Positions 8,439-18,313 are shown, numbered from the stretch's first letter. The stretch: DNA of 64,000 nucleotides from Streptomyces cynarae (GCF_025642135.1 NZ_CP106793.1:2339001-2403000), one strand, 5' to 3'. The notes: generated by a model not told the origin, from the sequence alone. Made by a program: numbers and translations.

Positions 8439-9917
8439 TCAGCCCTCCACGACGGCTGCGGCCGGAGCGACGGCCGGAGCCGTGCGCTCGGATCGGCACA
8501 GCACCAGGTACAGCGTCGCGGACAGCGCGGTCCCGATGAACCACGAGTACGGGGCCACCGCGTTGAAGTCCTTGACCAGCGCAAGCACCGCCGCGACCGC
8601 CGCCGAGGGCAGGAACGCCCACAGCGCCTTGGGGTTGACCCCCCTGCGGTAGTAGTAGCGGGACCCGGGTTCGGCGCTGAAGAGCTGGTCGACGTCGATG
8701 CGGCCGCGCTTCACCCAGTAGTAGTCGAGCATGATCACACCGAACAGCGGGCCGAGGAAGGCACCGAGGCCGCCGAGGAAGTAGTTGACGACGGTGGGGT
8801 TGGAGAAGAGGTTCCAGGGGGTGACGACCAGCGCGGCGACCGTGCTGATCATGCCGCCGACCTTGAAGCTGATCTTCTGCGGCCAGACGTTCGCCAGGTC
8901 GTAGGCGGGTGAGACGAAGTTGGCGACGATGTTGACGCCCATGGTGGCGACGGCGAAGGTGAAGGCCGCCAGCACCAGCACCCAGGTGTTGCCGATCTTC
9001 GCGACGAGCATCGCCGGATCGGTGATGGCCTCGCCGAACACCTTGATGGAACCGGCCGTGACGATGACCGAGACGATCACGAAGGCCGTCGAGTTGACCG
9101 GCAGACCCCAGAAGTTGCCGCGCTTGACGGTTGTGTAGCCGGGAGCGAAGCGGGAGAAGTCGCAGAAGTTCAGCATCAGGGTGCCGTAGGTGGCGAGGAT
9201 GAGCCCGACGGCACCGAACCACTGACGCCACTGCTCGCCCACGGAGACCGGGTGGGGCGTGGAGGTGAGCGAGATGCTCCAGTCGGCCTTCGCGAGGATC
9301 CAGACCGCCAGCGCAATCATCACCAGCCAGATGGCGGGACCGCAGAAGTCCTGGAACTTCCGTACCGACTCCATGCCTTGGCTGATGATCAGCGCCTGGA
9401 TCAGCCACAGGGCGACGAACGACGTCCAGCCGAGCGCGTTGAGGCCGAGGAAGGAGTGGTGGGTCCACGATGTCAGGCCCGGCCAGGCCGCGAGCAGCAT
9501 GACGTTGACGGCGACGGACGCGAGGTAGGTCTGGATGCCGTACCACATGATGGCGATCACGGCCCTGATCAGGGCGGGGATATTGGCGCCCCAGACCCCG
9601 AAGCTGATCCGGCTGACGACCGGGAACGGGACCCCGTGCCGCTGGCCGATCCTGCCCATCATGTTCATCCCGAGGTAGATGAGGACGAAGCCGACGAGCA
9701 GCGAGGTGAAGATCTGCCAGACGTTCATGCCGAGGACCAGCAGGCCGGCGGCGAAGGTGTAGTTGCCGAGGTTGTGGACGTCGGACATCCACATGGCGAA
9801 CAGGTCGAAGACCTTCCACTTGCGCTCGGCGGCGGGTGCGAGGTCTTCGTTGGTGAGGCGGGGGTCGGGGACGAACGCTGGGACGCCGGTGGCTTCGGCG
9901 CGGTCGGCGAGGGACAC
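8439..9917 (-). CDS. NCS1-family permease (hydantoin/allantoin/nucleobase type)
   Basis: A 492-residue membrane transporter with about twelve transmembrane helices. The N-terminal LTNEDLAPAAERKW and the first helix FDLFAMWMSDVHNLGNYTFAAG are typical of nucleobase:cation symporter-1 proteins such as hydantoin and allantoin carriers. The substrate-site segments GVWGANIPALIRA and DFSRFAPGY are present. The GTG at 9917 is chosen because GGAGG lies a few bases upstream. The frame runs open much further upstream without support. It is followed by the racemase and is divergent from a GntR regulator across a palindromic operator. Confidence 0.9.
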   Translation of the reverse strand: MSLADRAEATGVPAFVPDPRLTNEDLAPAAERKWKVFDLFAMWMSDVHNLGNYTFAAGLLVLGMNVWQIFTSLLVGFVLIYLGMNMMGRIGQRHGVPFPVVSRISFGVWGANIPALIRAVIAIMWYGIQTYLASVAVNVMLLAAWPGLTSWTHHSFLGLNALGWTSFVALWLIQALIISQGMESVRKFQDFCGPAIWLVMIALAVWILAKADWSISLTSTPHPVSVGEQWRQWFGAVGLILATYGTLMLNFCDFSRFAPGYTTVKRGNFWGLPVNSTAFVIVSVIVTAGSIKVFGEAITDPAMLVAKIGNTWVLVLAAFTFAVATMGVNIVANFVSPAYDLANVWPQKISFKVGGMISTVAALVVTPWNLFSNPTVVNYFLGGLGAFLGPLFGVIMLDYYWVKRGRIDVDQLFSAEPGSRYYYRRGVNPKALWAFLPSAAVAAVLALVKDFNAVAPYSWFIGTALSATLYLVLCRSERTAPAVAPAAAVVEG

Positions 9918-10066
9918 GGGGCCTCCATGGGCGAGGGGACGGAGGGGCCTTTCAGTACGATCCGTGCGGGTCGATGACGGGGAGGGGACGTCCGGGTGGG
10001 GGCCGGGTGCCGGTGCGGGCCGGGTGAGGTCCGGGTGCCGGTGCTTCTCGAGCAGGAACCCGGTTT

Positions 10067-10082
10067 GTTTGGTATACCAAAC
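10067..10082. promoter_or_regulatory. Perfect 16-bp palindrome, probable GntR operator
   Basis: GTTTGGTATACCAAAC is a perfect palindrome in the gap between the NCS1 permease and the GntR regulator. TNGTATACNA-type cores are typical operators of FadR/FCD-subfamily GntR regulators, so this is the likely binding site for the adjacent regulator. Confidence 0.75.
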
Positions 10083-10129
10083 TGCCGTCATGGTCTCGCC
10101 GTCAACCGTTCCGACCGATGTCCGTCCTG

Positions 10130-10143
10130 TTACGGCTCCGTAA
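10130..10143. promoter_or_regulatory. Second dyad (TTACGG-CT-CCGTAA) before the GntR gene
   Basis: A 14-bp dyad lies 30 bases before the GntR start codon. It is unlike the GTATAC operator and could be an autoregulatory site or a small hairpin. Its function is open. Confidence 0.35.
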
Positions 10144-10173
10144 AACACCCTCCGAGTCCGCGAAGATGACCCC

Positions 10174-10830
10174 ATGACGAAGATCGAACCCCTGGGTGCG
10201 GTGCGCGAGCGGGTGCTCGCCACGTTGCGGCAGGAGATCATCGCGGGGCGGCTGCGCCCCGGCGACCGCCTGGTCGAGCGGGAGCTCGCCGAGCGGTTCG
10301 GGGTCTCGCGCGTCCCGGTCCGGGAGGCGATCCGCGCACTGGTCGCCGAGGGGTTCGTGCTCTTCGAGACACCGCGCAGAACCGTCGTGCGCCGGCTGAC
10401 CCCGACCGACGTCAAGGAGCTCTTCGAACTGCGCGAGGCCCTCGAGGTCTACGCGGCCGGGCTCGCCTCGGCCCGGGCGGGTGAGAAGGACCTGGCGGAA
10501 CTGGCGGAGCTGCTGGATCAGGCGGCGGCCGCGACCGCCGTCGGCGACGCCGAGACGATCACAGACATCAACACCCGTTTCCACGACCGGATCCTCGCCA
10601 TGGCCGGCAACAGCCTGCTGATCTCGGTCATGGAACCGGTCGACGGACGACTGCGCTGGCTCACCCGCCAGAACGAGGAGTGGCCCCAGCTCCTGACCGA
10701 ACACCGCGAGCTGTACGAGGCGATCGCCTCCGGCGACCCGAACCGCGCCCGCGCCCACGCCCTCGCCCATGTGCGCGCCAACTACCGCTCCACGGTGCGG
10801 CACCTGTTCGGAGACGGAGAGCTGCCCTAG
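10174..10830 (+). CDS. GntR-family regulator, FadR/FCD subfamily
   Basis: A 218-residue repressor with an N-terminal winged helix (about residues 8-75; [20 protein letters not shown] and [16 protein letters not shown]) and a C-terminal all-helical FCD ligand-binding domain (about 85-210) with a [16 protein letters not shown] metal/ligand motif. FCD proteins commonly sense small organic acids, and the divergent permease and racemase suggest a related metabolite as inducer. The start is the ATG at 10174, which has only a weak ribosome site. The gene ends head-to-head with the uracil-DNA glycosylase, and the two stop codons share the palindrome CTAG. Confidence 0.9.
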   Translation: MTKIEPLGAVRERVLATLRQEIIAGRLRPGDRLVERELAERFGVSRVPVREAIRALVAEGFVLFETPRRTVVRRLTPTDVKELFELREALEVYAAGLASARAGEKDLAELAELLDQAAAATAVGDAETITDINTRFHDRILAMAGNSLLISVMEPVDGRLRWLTRQNEEWPQLLTEHRELYEAIASGDPNRARAHALAHVRANYRSTVRHLFGDGELP

Positions 10831-11543
10831 GGCTTGTCGTCTACGGCTCCGACCGGCAGACCCGCCGCGTCCGCCGCCGTGCGCAGTACGTCGCGCAGCA
10901 TCCGGGGCGTGAGCCGGCCCGTGAAGGTGTTGCGCTGGCTGACGTGGAAGCAGCCGAACAGCTCCAGTCCTTCCAGTGACACCCTGGCCCCGTGCCCGAA
11001 GGCGGGCCGCGGCCGGGGAACCGCCCAGCCGGCCTCACCGAGCGCGGTCAGCGCGGCCTGCCAGCCGAAGGCCCCGAGCGCGACCACGGATCGCAGCGAC
11101 GGACGCAGCAGGCGCAGCTCCTGCACGAGCCACGGTCGGCATGTGTCCCGTTCCTCGGGCGTCGGCTTGTTCGCGGGCGGAGCACAGTGCACGGGAGCGG
11201 TGACGCGTACGCCGTACAGCTCCAGGCCGTCGTCGGCGGACACCGACGTGGGCTGCGACGCCAGACCCACGTCGTGCAGCGCCGCGTACAGCACGTCCCC
11301 GGAGCGGTCTCCGGTGAACATCCGTCCGGTCCGATTTCCGCCGTGGGCCGCGGGGGCGAGGCCGATGACGAGCAGCCGGGCGTCCGGCGGTCCGAAACCC
11401 GGCACCGGCCGCCCCCAGTACGTCCAGTCGGCGAACGCGGCGCGCTTTGTGGCGGCCACCTCCTCGCGCCATGCGACCAGGCGCGGGCAGGCACGGCATC
11501 CCGTGATCCGCTCGTCCAGCCGGGCGAGGCTGCTGCTGTCCAT
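10827..11543 (-). CDS. Uracil-DNA glycosylase, family 5 (UDGb)
   Basis: A 238-residue DNA repair enzyme that removes uracil and other deaminated bases. The family 5 catalytic motif is [19 protein letters not shown] near residue 60, and the DNA-intercalating motif is [11 protein letters not shown] near residue 200. Cysteines for a 4Fe-4S cluster are seen in [10 protein letters not shown] at the N-terminus and in the segment [16 protein letters not shown]. The ATG at 11543 has GGAGG only one base before it, so the exact start is less certain than the product. It overlaps the convergent GntR gene by a few bases and appears monocistronic. Confidence 0.9.
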   Translation of the reverse strand: MDSSSLARLDERITGCRACPRLVAWREEVAATKRAAFADWTYWGRPVPGFGPPDARLLVIGLAPAAHGGNRTGRMFTGDRSGDVLYAALHDVGLASQPTSVSADDGLELYGVRVTAPVHCAPPANKPTPEERDTCRPWLVQELRLLRPSLRSVVALGAFGWQAALTALGEAGWAVPRPRPAFGHGARVSLEGLELFGCFHVSQRNTFTGRLTPRMLRDVLRTAADAAGLPVGAVDDKP

Positions 11544-11654
11544 GCCTCCACGGTAGGGCCGGCGACGGAGACCCGGAGCGGCACCCCGCTGCCTGGCCTT
11601 CAACCGCGGAAATGGCCTCGGGTCCACCGGGCTCGACGGGCTAAGGTCGGGAGC

Positions 11655-12347
11655 ATGGCTTCTGAGGGTGCGGACCACGAGACGACGGGCGGGACCGAGG
11701 AGGCGCGCGCGGCTGCGGCAGGCCGGGACTCCGGGATGCACGACGGGGACGAGGCGGACCGGCGGGACTCCGGCACGGGCGCGGACGGGCGAGCCACCGG
11801 CGCCCAGCCCTCCCCGCAGCCCGCGGACGCCGAACCGACCGCCGTGGACCCGAAGACCGCCGCCGCGGTGGCCGCCGCCGAGGCGGCCGGCCCGGGGAAC
11901 GGCGAGAGCGTCCGCATCGACAGCTGGATCTGGTCCGTACGGCTCGTCAAGACCCGCTCGATCGGCGCCACGGCCTGCCGGGGCGGGCACGTGCGGGTGA
12001 ACGGCGAGCGCGTGAAGCCCGCGTACAACGTGCGCATCGGCGACGAGGTACGCCTCAGGCACGAGGGCCGGGAGCGGGTCGTCGTCGTGAAGCGTCTGAT
12101 CCGCAAGCGCGTCGGCGCCCCGGTGGCCGTGCAGTGCTACATCGACAACAGCCCGCCCCCGCCGTCCCGCGAGGCGATCGCCCCGGCAGGTGTCCGCGAC
12201 CGTGGCACGGGCCGGCCCACCAAGCGCGACCGCCGCGAGACGGAACGCCTCCGCGGCCTGGCCGCGGCCGCGGGCGGCGGCTTCGCGAGCGGTCTGGGCA
12301 CCCAGGGCCGGCCCGGCGGCCGTAGCCGGACCAAGGGTGGGCGTTGA
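11655..12347 (+). CDS. S4-domain RNA-binding protein (Hsp15-like)
   Basis: A 230-residue protein. About 85 residues at the N-terminus are acidic, alanine-rich and probably disordered. An S4 RNA-binding domain follows at about residues 88-150 ([34 protein letters not shown]), as in the heat-shock ribosome-recycling protein Hsp15, which binds stalled 50S subunits. The C-terminal tail is basic ([23 protein letters not shown]) and probably contacts rRNA. The extended N-terminus is longer than in the E. coli protein. The ATG at 11655 follows a GGGAG sequence. Function in translation is inferred from the fold. Confidence 0.82.
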   Translation: MASEGADHETTGGTEEARAAAAGRDSGMHDGDEADRRDSGTGADGRATGAQPSPQPADAEPTAVDPKTAAAVAAAEAAGPGNGESVRIDSWIWSVRLVKTRSIGATACRGGHVRVNGERVKPAYNVRIGDEVRLRHEGRERVVVVKRLIRKRVGAPVAVQCYIDNSPPPPSREAIAPAGVRDRGTGRPTKRDRRETERLRGLAAAAGGGFASGLGTQGRPGGRSRTKGGR

Positions 12348-12348
12348 G

Positions 12349-13041
12349 CTACCCCGCGCGCACCGCCCTCACCCACGTGCGGTCGTCCGTCAGATACCTG
12401 TCCACGCGCAGTCCCGCCTCCGTCAGCGCCTCCTCGAACTGCTGTCTGCTCAGCGGCCGGGAGAGGAACGTCTGAGTCCAGGTCGCGTCCGGAAATTCGT
12501 ACTCCGCGCGTACCGAGTTGACCCCGTCCCCCACCGGCTCCGCGGACACGATCCGTACCGTGAAACCGCTCGGGTCGACCCGTTCACGTGGCAGGTTCGT
12601 GTGGTAGTCCTCGCCCTCCCTCTGGATCAGCACGCATCCGCGGTCGGCCACGTGCCGGGCGCAGGTCGCCAGCAGTCGTCTGCGCACCCCGACGTCCCCG
12701 GCGTGCACGAGGAACGACGCGAGCAGCACCACGTCGAACGTCTCGCCCAGGTCCAGGGCCTCGATCGGGCTGCATATCGTGCGCGCACCGCGCACCCGCT
12801 CCAGCATCTCCGGTGACTCGTCCACCGCGGTGACCGTGAAACCGCGCTCCAGCAGCGGATGGGTCGTCCTCCCCACCCCGCTGCCCAGTTCCAGGATGTG
12901 CGCCCCCGTCGGCACGGCCGCGGCGACGATGTCCGGCTCGTCCCCGGGCGGTAATCGTGAGTACAGCTCGACGGCACAGCCGTCGGGTGTGATCACGCCG
13001 GGGCCCGTGCCCCCGTAACCGCTCCGCGTCTTCTGCTTCAT
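12349..13041 (-). CDS. Class I SAM-dependent methyltransferase
   Basis: A 230-residue methyltransferase with the Rossmann SAM-binding motif [19 protein letters not shown] at about residues 48-66, the acidic ribose-binding residue in [11 protein letters not shown], and a motif II/III region [12 protein letters not shown]. The substrate is unknown; the overall length and the C-terminal [20 protein letters not shown] segment are common to small-molecule methyltransferases. The ribosome site before the ATG at 13041 is weak. Its stop codon is one base from that of the convergent S4 protein gene, leaving no room for a terminator between them. Confidence 0.82.
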   Translation of the reverse strand: MKQKTRSGYGGTGPGVITPDGCAVELYSRLPPGDEPDIVAAAVPTGAHILELGSGVGRTTHPLLERGFTVTAVDESPEMLERVRGARTICSPIEALDLGETFDVVLLASFLVHAGDVGVRRRLLATCARHVADRGCVLIQREGEDYHTNLPRERVDPSGFTVRIVSAEPVGDGVNSVRAEYEFPDATWTQTFLSRPLSRQQFEEALTEAGLRVDRYLTDDRTWVRAVRAG

Positions 13042-13124
13042 GCCCGTCCAACGGGCGGCCGCGAGTGCCCCGTTCCCGGTCAGCCGTCACCCGATGGGGT
13101 GAAACGTTCGAGGGTCGAACGGCG

Positions 13125-14111
13125 TCACAGCACGAACCAGCCGTGGCCCCCGTACCAGTGCCCGCCCGCCCGCAGATGATCCCCCACCGCCCGCTCCACA
13201 CTGCTCCGCCGGGGCAGCTCTCCGACCGGCAGTTCCGGGTCGCCGAAGATGAAGCCGACCGGTAGCCCGTCGTCCGGTGTCGTGTCCTGGTAGGCGAGTT
13301 CGAAGCGATCCTGGAAGCGGATGATGTTGGAGTCCGCCGGAAGATACCGCTTGAGCTGGGGATCGAGCAGCCAGGAGTGGCACACGGCGATCTCATGGCG
13401 CTCGTCGGGGTAGTGCCGGGCGAAGAATGCCCGTGCCAGCGTCAGGGACCGCTCGCAGGCGGACGGCGACAGCGGGCCGCTGAAGTCGGGTATGTGCAGG
13501 CTCAGACAGAGGTCGCCGGGCCCGTGCACCCGACCCGCCGCCGCGACGGCCCGCCCCGTGCGCTGTCCCAGCCGCGCCCGCTGGAACTGCAGCCGCCCCA
13601 GTTGGAACAGCTCCCCGTGAAAGTGGAGCGCGATCCACCAGGGGAACAGCAACCCGCCCGTGCCACGGCGTCGGCGGTGCACCGCCATGTGCCGGCCGAG
13701 GTCGGCGAGCGTACGCCGGGACACCTCCTCGGGGATGCCGCGCTCGCGGTGGTACGCCCGCACGTACGGCAACGCCGCGACGAAGACGTACACGGGGAAG
13801 AGCCGTCCGAGCGGTCCCGCCGACGCGGGGAACTGCGGTGGTTCCCAGCCCTTGCCGATCTCCCCCATGTCCCGTACCAAGCGGGCGACGCACCGCTCCA
13901 GCAGCGCCGTCGCCTCCGGGTCCCCGCCGAGCCGGGCGCGCTGGGCGACGAGTTCGTTGATGTCCTCGTGGGGCACGGACAGGTCGAGCAGGACGTCGGG
14001 CAGCTCGTCCGCGTCGGGCAGCGAGGCCTGGACGCGCCTGTCACCGTCGCTGTCGAGGTCCCTCAGCCACTCGGCGAGCCGCGCGTCCGCCCGCAGCGTC
14101 TCCAGCAGCAC
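13125..14111 (-). CDS. Acyltransferase-like protein with NAT_N and GNAT_C-type domains
   Basis: A 328-residue protein that resembles actinobacterial acyltransferase-like proteins with an N-terminal helical NAT_N-type domain and a C-terminal GNAT_C-type domain. The C-terminal half holds LSLHIPDFSGPLSP, a characteristic CHSWLLDPQLKRYLP segment and SNIIRFQDRFEL. The reaction and substrate are unknown. I place the start at GTG 14111 because GGGGAGG stands five bases upstream. The frame continues to 14195 without any ribosome site. The gene is divergent from the small DUF6343-type membrane protein. Confidence 0.7.
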   Translation of the reverse strand: MLLETLRADARLAEWLRDLDSDGDRRVQASLPDADELPDVLLDLSVPHEDINELVAQRARLGGDPEATALLERCVARLVRDMGEIGKGWEPPQFPASAGPLGRLFPVYVFVAALPYVRAYHRERGIPEEVSRRTLADLGRHMAVHRRRRGTGGLLFPWWIALHFHGELFQLGRLQFQRARLGQRTGRAVAAAGRVHGPGDLCLSLHIPDFSGPLSPSACERSLTLARAFFARHYPDERHEIAVCHSWLLDPQLKRYLPADSNIIRFQDRFELAYQDTTPDDGLPVGFIFGDPELPVGELPRRSSVERAVGDHLRAGGHWYGGHGWFVL

Positions 14112-14230
14112 CGTTGCCTCCCCGTACGGACCCGGTCCCGCTGCTGTTCGCGGACGCCCGGATCCGGTCGCCGTCCCATGGTGAACGTGCACCACGAAGG
14201 GTACTGGTGCCTTGAGGAGCAGTGAGAGCG

Positions 14231-14497
14231 ATGCGTACGGGCAGTGAACCGGCGACGGCGCGCAGTGCGCTGCGGGCCCGCTTCTGGCTGAGCCTGTGGG
14301 GCCTGGTGTGGGCCACTTTCGGCACGGTCGTGTTCGCGCTCATCGGTCGGCCTGGCTGGGCGGCCGCATGCGGTGCGCTGTGGCTGGTCGTGGCCACGGA
14401 CATGACCGTGGTCGTGCGGCACATCCGTCAGGGCCCGCACTGGCAGCCGGGCCGTGAGGTCCCGCCGTACCCGCCCCCGGAACGCCGCGGCCGGTAG
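14231..14497 (+). CDS. Small two-helix membrane protein, DUF6343 type
   Basis: An 88-residue protein, MRTGSEPATARSALRARFWL at the start, with two transmembrane helices (about residues 19-38 and 43-63) and a proline-rich cytoplasmic tail. The pattern matches the Streptomyces DUF6343 family. The ATG at 14231 fits a GAGGAG site about eleven bases upstream. A GTG at 14222 is also possible but has the same site only two bases away. No function is known. Confidence 0.72.
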   Translation: MRTGSEPATARSALRARFWLSLWGLVWATFGTVVFALIGRPGWAAACGALWLVVATDMTVVVRHIRQGPHWQPGREVPPYPPPERRGR

Positions 14498-14591
14498 CCG
14501 CTGAGGGGATCCCGTGGGCGGTTGGGGCCGCAGACGCGCGTGGCCAGGTCCGCGATGCCGAGCCGAGGCCGAGCTGATCCGGAAGGCGGCC

Positions 14592-14972
14592 CTAGGAGTC
14601 GAAACGTGCCGCCTTCAGGTACTGAGGGTTCGGGTCCAGTGCGGCGGCCAGCCGGAAGTGCCGCTTCGCCTCGTCGTGCCGGGCCTGGCGCTCGTAGGTG
14701 CGGGCGAGTGCGAAGTGCGCGTACGCGTTGTCCGGCTCGCGTTCCAGCACGATGCTGAACTCCAGTTCGGCCGGTCGTAGTTGCGCGGCGGCGAAGAAGG
14801 CACGCGCGCGGAGCAGCCGGGCGGCGGTGTTCTCGGGGTGGGCGGCGATCACGCCGTCGAGCAGCTTGACCGCGCCCCGCGGGTCCCGCGCGGCGAGGAG
14901 TTGCTCCGCGGCGCGGAAGTCGATGACATGCGTTTCCGGAGTTGGTCCGGTGGAACCGCTGGTCTCGGGCAC
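14592..14972 (-). CDS. Tetratricopeptide repeat protein
   Basis: A 126-residue protein made of about three TPR units from residue 20 on (AAEQLLAARDPRGAVKLLDG, NTAARLLRARAFFAAAQLRP, NAYAHFALARTYERQARHDE). TPR helices mediate protein-protein contacts. The GTG start at 14972 has AAGGA seven bases upstream. It lies just downstream of coaE on the same strand, with about 50 bp between them, so it may be the last gene of that unit. Partners are unknown. Confidence 0.85.
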   Translation of the reverse strand: MPETSGSTGPTPETHVIDFRAAEQLLAARDPRGAVKLLDGVIAAHPENTAARLLRARAFFAAAQLRPAELEFSIVLEREPDNAYAHFALARTYERQARHDEAKRHFRLAAALDPNPQYLKAARFDS

Positions 14973-15022
14973 GGCAGAGTCCTTCCCTTACTGCACCGGT
15001 TCAACGCCCCGGCGGGCGGACG

Positions 15023-15631
15023 CTATTCCGGGGAACGGTGCGCTCTGCGGACGAGTTCCTCCCACACGTCCCTTACGCGCCGCTTCAGCTGCTCCAGGGG
15101 CACATCGTTGTCGATCACGATGTCCGCGACTTCCAGGCGCTTCTCCCGTGGTGCCTGGGCGGCCATGCGGGCGCGTGCGTCCTCCTCGGTCATACCGCGC
15201 AGACGGACCAGCCGGTCGAGCTGGGTGGCGGGGCTCGCATCGACGACGATCACGAGGTCGTAGAGCGGGGCCAGCCCGTTCTCGGCGAGGAGGGGGACGT
15301 CGTGGACGACCACGGCGTCGTCGTCAGCGGTGGTCTCCAGTTCGCGGGAGCGGGCCCCCACCAAGGGGTGCACGATCGAGTTCAGAACCGCGAGCTTGTC
15401 CGGGTCGGCGAAGACGATGGAGCCCAGCCTGGGGCGGTCCAGGCTGCCGTCCGCGGTGAGGATGTCCTCGCCGAACGCCTCGACGACCGCCGCGAGCCCG
15501 GGAGTGCCCGGAGCGACGACCTCGCGCGCGATGCGGTCCGCGTCGATCAGTACGGCCCCTCGCTCCACGAGCAGCCGCGACACCTCGCTCTTGCCGGCGC
15601 CGATACCGCCGGTCAGGCCCACCTTCAGCAT
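15023..15631 (-). CDS. coaE: Dephospho-CoA kinase
   Basis: A 202-residue kinase catalysing the last step of coenzyme A synthesis, ATP-dependent phosphorylation of the 3'-hydroxyl of dephospho-CoA. The P-loop [11 protein letters not shown] is at residues 5-15, followed by the substrate-binding [19 protein letters not shown] and the lid segment [20 protein letters not shown]. The length is normal for bacteria other than mycobacteria, whose enzyme has an extra C-terminal domain. ATG 15631 is taken because it gives the canonical N-terminus ([11 protein letters not shown]). The open frame continues upstream without support. The order rpsA, PAC2 gene, coaE fits the Streptomyces housekeeping block. 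Confidence 0.95.
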   Translation of the reverse strand: MLKVGLTGGIGAGKSEVSRLLVERGAVLIDADRIAREVVAPGTPGLAAVVEAFGEDILTADGSLDRPRLGSIVFADPDKLAVLNSIVHPLVGARSRELETTADDDAVVVHDVPLLAENGLAPLYDLVIVVDASPATQLDRLVRLRGMTEEDARARMAAQAPREKRLEVADIVIDNDVPLEQLKRRVRDVWEELVRRAHRSPE

Positions 15632-15701
15632 GCCGGGAAGCTTACGGCCTGCCACCGACGGTGTCGGTGGCAGGCCGCGGGTCGGGCTGTGGGCCTCGGG
15701 C

Positions 15702-16640
15702 TCAGCTGTCGCCCTCGCGCTCCGCGAGGAAGCGCTCGAACTCCTGCCCGATCTCGTCCGCGGACGGGATCTCCATGGGCTCGGCGAGCATGTTGCCGCG
15801 TGTCTCGGCGCCCGCGGCGGCGTCGTACTGGTGCTCGAGCCCCTGGACGAGCCGCACCAGGTCCTCGTCACCCTCCCGGATCTGCCGCTCGATCTCCGTC
15901 TGCGTGCGGTGCGCGTCGTTGCGCAGGGAGTGCGCGACGCTCGGCAGGACGAGTCCGGTGGCGGCCGTGATGGCCTCCAGGACGGTGAGCGCGGCGTCCG
16001 GATACGGGGAGCGGGCGATGTAGTGGGGGACGTGCGCGGCGACGCCCAGAACGTCGTGTCCGGCCTCAGCGAGCCGGTACTCGATCAGGGACTCGGCACT
16101 GCCCGGTACCTGCGCCTCCTCGAAGGGGCTGCGGTGACCTGGTACCAGGTCGGTGCGGTTGCCGTGCGGGGTCAGGCCCACCGGCCGGGTGTGCGGCACG
16201 CCCATGGGGATGCCGTGGAAGTTCACGGACAGACGGACGCCGAGCCGCTCCACGATCTGCCCCACGGCCGCGGCGAACCGCTCCCACTCCACGTCCGGCT
16301 CGGGCCCCGACAGCAGCAGGAAGGGCGCTCCGGTGGCGTCCTGGAGCAGACGCACCTCGAGGTCGGGGACCTCGTAGTCGGTCCAGCGGTCGCGCCGGAA
16401 GGTGAGCAGGGGACGGCGGGCGCGGTAGTCCACGAGCCGGTCGTGGTCGAAGCGGGCCACGACCTGCTGGGGCAGCGCGTCGAGGAGCCCGTCGACGATC
16501 AGGTCGCCGGTCTCACCCGCGTCGATGTATCCGTCGAAGTGGTAGAGCATGACCAGTCCGGCCGATTCCTGGGCGAGCGCCATGTCGACGACGGCGAGGC
16601 CCTTCGGCTCCCATGCGTACAAACCCTGCGGATCAAGCAC
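15702..16640 (-). CDS. PAC2-family protein (proteasome assembly chaperone-like)
   Basis: A 312-residue protein of the PAC2 superfamily, recognised by [24 protein letters not shown] near residue 30 and by the [14 protein letters not shown] motif in the middle. PAC2 proteins in archaea and eukaryotes assist proteasome assembly. In actinobacteria, which have proteasomes, the role is not established. The GTG start at 16640 has GGAGGAG about eleven bases upstream. The frame upstream to 16730 lacks a site. It follows rpsA and its terminator hairpin on the same strand. Confidence 0.88.
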   Translation of the reverse strand: MLDPQGLYAWEPKGLAVVDMALAQESAGLVMLYHFDGYIDAGETGDLIVDGLLDALPQQVVARFDHDRLVDYRARRPLLTFRRDRWTDYEVPDLEVRLLQDATGAPFLLLSGPEPDVEWERFAAAVGQIVERLGVRLSVNFHGIPMGVPHTRPVGLTPHGNRTDLVPGHRSPFEEAQVPGSAESLIEYRLAEAGHDVLGVAAHVPHYIARSPYPDAALTVLEAITAATGLVLPSVAHSLRNDAHRTQTEIERQIREGDEDLVRLVQGLEHQYDAAAGAETRGNMLAEPMEIPSADEIGQEFERFLAEREGDS

Positions 16641-16759
16641 TGTAGACCGCTCCTCCTCGTGTTCGTACGGCACAACGCGGGCCGGGGCACGGTCATTCCC
16701 CGGTTCGCGCACCGGCAGTACGGCTGTCACAGCCGACAGTGGCCGGGCCCCGGAACGCG

Positions 16760-16795
16760 ACTGAGGGCCCGCCCCACAGGGGACGGGCCCTCAGT
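16760..16795 (-). terminator. Terminator hairpin after rpsA
   Basis: ACTGAGGGCCCG pairs with CGGGCCCTCAGT, and the stem continues through CCCC/GGGG with one bulged base around a short ACAG loop. It starts about 28 bases after the rpsA stop codon. No T run follows. Confidence 0.75.
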
Positions 16796-16822
16796 CATCG
16801 GCTAACGGCTAGCCGTGAGCGT

Positions 16823-18313
16823 TCAGCTCTGGCCGCCGGCCAGCTTCTCGCGCAGGGCCGCCAGCGCCTCGTCCGACGCCAGGGCGCCGGAGTTGTCGCC
16901 GCCCTCGGAGGAGTACGAACCGCCGGTCGCAGCCGGAGCGGCGGCCTCGCCACCCTCGGCAGCGGCAGCGGCGTCCGCCTCGCGGGACTTGATGACCTGC
17001 TGCTGGTGCTGCTCGAAGCGGGCCTGCGCCTCGGCGTACTGGCGCTCCCACTCCTCGCGCTGCTTCTCGTAGCCCGGCAGCCAGTCGTTGGTCTCCGGGT
17101 CGAAGCCCTCGGGGTAGATGTAGTTGCCCTGGTCGTCGTAGGACGCGGCCATGCCGTAGAGGGTCGGGTCGAACTCGACGGCGGTCGGGTCGGCACCGAA
17201 GGACTCGTTGGCCTGCTTCAGGGACAGCGAGATCCGGCGACGCTCGAGGTCGATGTCGATGACCTTGACGAAGATCTCGTCGTTGACCTGGACGACCTGC
17301 TCCGGGATCTCCACGTGGCGCTCGGCCAGCTCGGAGATGTGGACCAGACCCTCGATACCCTCGTCCACGCGGACGAACGCACCGAACGGAACCAGCTTCG
17401 TGACCTTGCCGGGCACGACCTGGCCGATCTGGTGGGTGCGGGCGAACTGCTGCCACGGGTCTTCCTGGGTCGCCTTCAGCGACAGGGAGACACGCTCGCG
17501 GTCCATGTCGACGTCGAGGACCTCGACGGTGACCTCCTGGCCCACCTCGACGACCTCGGACGGGTGGTCGATGTGCTTCCAGGAGAGCTCGGAGACGTGG
17601 ACCAGACCGTCGACGCCACCCAGGTCCACGAAGGCACCGAAGTTGACGATCGAGGAGACGACACCGGACCGGACCTGACCCTTCTGCAGGGTCGTGAGGA
17701 AGGTCTGGCGGACCTCGGACTGGGTCTGCTCGAGCCAGGCACGGCGGGACAGGACCACGTTGTTGCGGTTCTTGTCCAGCTCGATGATCTTGGCCTCGAG
17801 CTCCTTGCCGACGTACGGCTGCAGGTCGCGGACGCGGCGCATCTCGACCAGGGAGGCCGGCAGGAAGCCACGGAGGCCGATGTCGAGGATGAGACCACCC
17901 TTGACGACCTCGATGACGGTACCGGTGACGATGCCGTCCTCTTCCTTGATCTTCTCGATGGTGCCCCAGGCACGCTCGTACTGGGCGCGCTTCTTCGAGA
18001 GGATCAGGCGGCCTTCCTTGTCCTCCTTCTGGAGGACCAGGGCCTCGATCTCGTCGCCCACGGCGACGACCTCGTTCGGGTCGACGTCGTGCTTGATCGA
18101 GAGCTCGCGGCTCGGGATGACACCTTCGGTCTTGTAACCGATGTCGAGCAGGACCTCGTCCCGGTCGACCTTCACGATGACGCCGTCGACGATGTCGCCG
18201 TCGTTGAAGTACTTGATCGTCTCGTCGATCGCTGCGAGGAACGCTTCCTCGTTACCGATGTCGTTGACCGCTACCTGCGGGGTGGTGGCGGTGGTCTCGG
18301 TGCTGCTCGTCAT
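16823..18313 (-). CDS. rpsA: 30S ribosomal protein S1
   Basis: A 496-residue S1 protein that holds mRNA on the 30S subunit. Four S1 RNA-binding domains are seen: DGDIVDGVIVKVDRDEVLLD, GTVIEVVKGGLILDIGLRGF, GQVRSGVVSSIVNFGAFVDL and GQVVPGKVTKLVPFGAFVRV. A long acidic and glutamine-rich tail follows. Four domains rather than six is normal in actinobacteria. ATG 18313 gives the standard N-terminus (MTSSTETTATTPQVAVND). A consensus promoter stands about 200 bp upstream, leaving a leader of about 190 nt with a hairpin, which would suit autoregulation by S1. A terminator hairpin follows. Confidence 0.97.
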   Translation of the reverse strand: MTSSTETTATTPQVAVNDIGNEEAFLAAIDETIKYFNDGDIVDGVIVKVDRDEVLLDIGYKTEGVIPSRELSIKHDVDPNEVVAVGDEIEALVLQKEDKEGRLILSKKRAQYERAWGTIEKIKEEDGIVTGTVIEVVKGGLILDIGLRGFLPASLVEMRRVRDLQPYVGKELEAKIIELDKNRNNVVLSRRAWLEQTQSEVRQTFLTTLQKGQVRSGVVSSIVNFGAFVDLGGVDGLVHVSELSWKHIDHPSEVVEVGQEVTVEVLDVDMDRERVSLSLKATQEDPWQQFARTHQIGQVVPGKVTKLVPFGAFVRVDEGIEGLVHISELAERHVEIPEQVVQVNDEIFVKVIDIDLERRRISLSLKQANESFGADPTAVEFDPTLYGMAASYDDQGNYIYPEGFDPETNDWLPGYEKQREEWERQYAEAQARFEQHQQQVIKSREADAAAAAEGGEAAAPAATGGSYSSEGGDNSGALASDEALAALREKLAGGQS

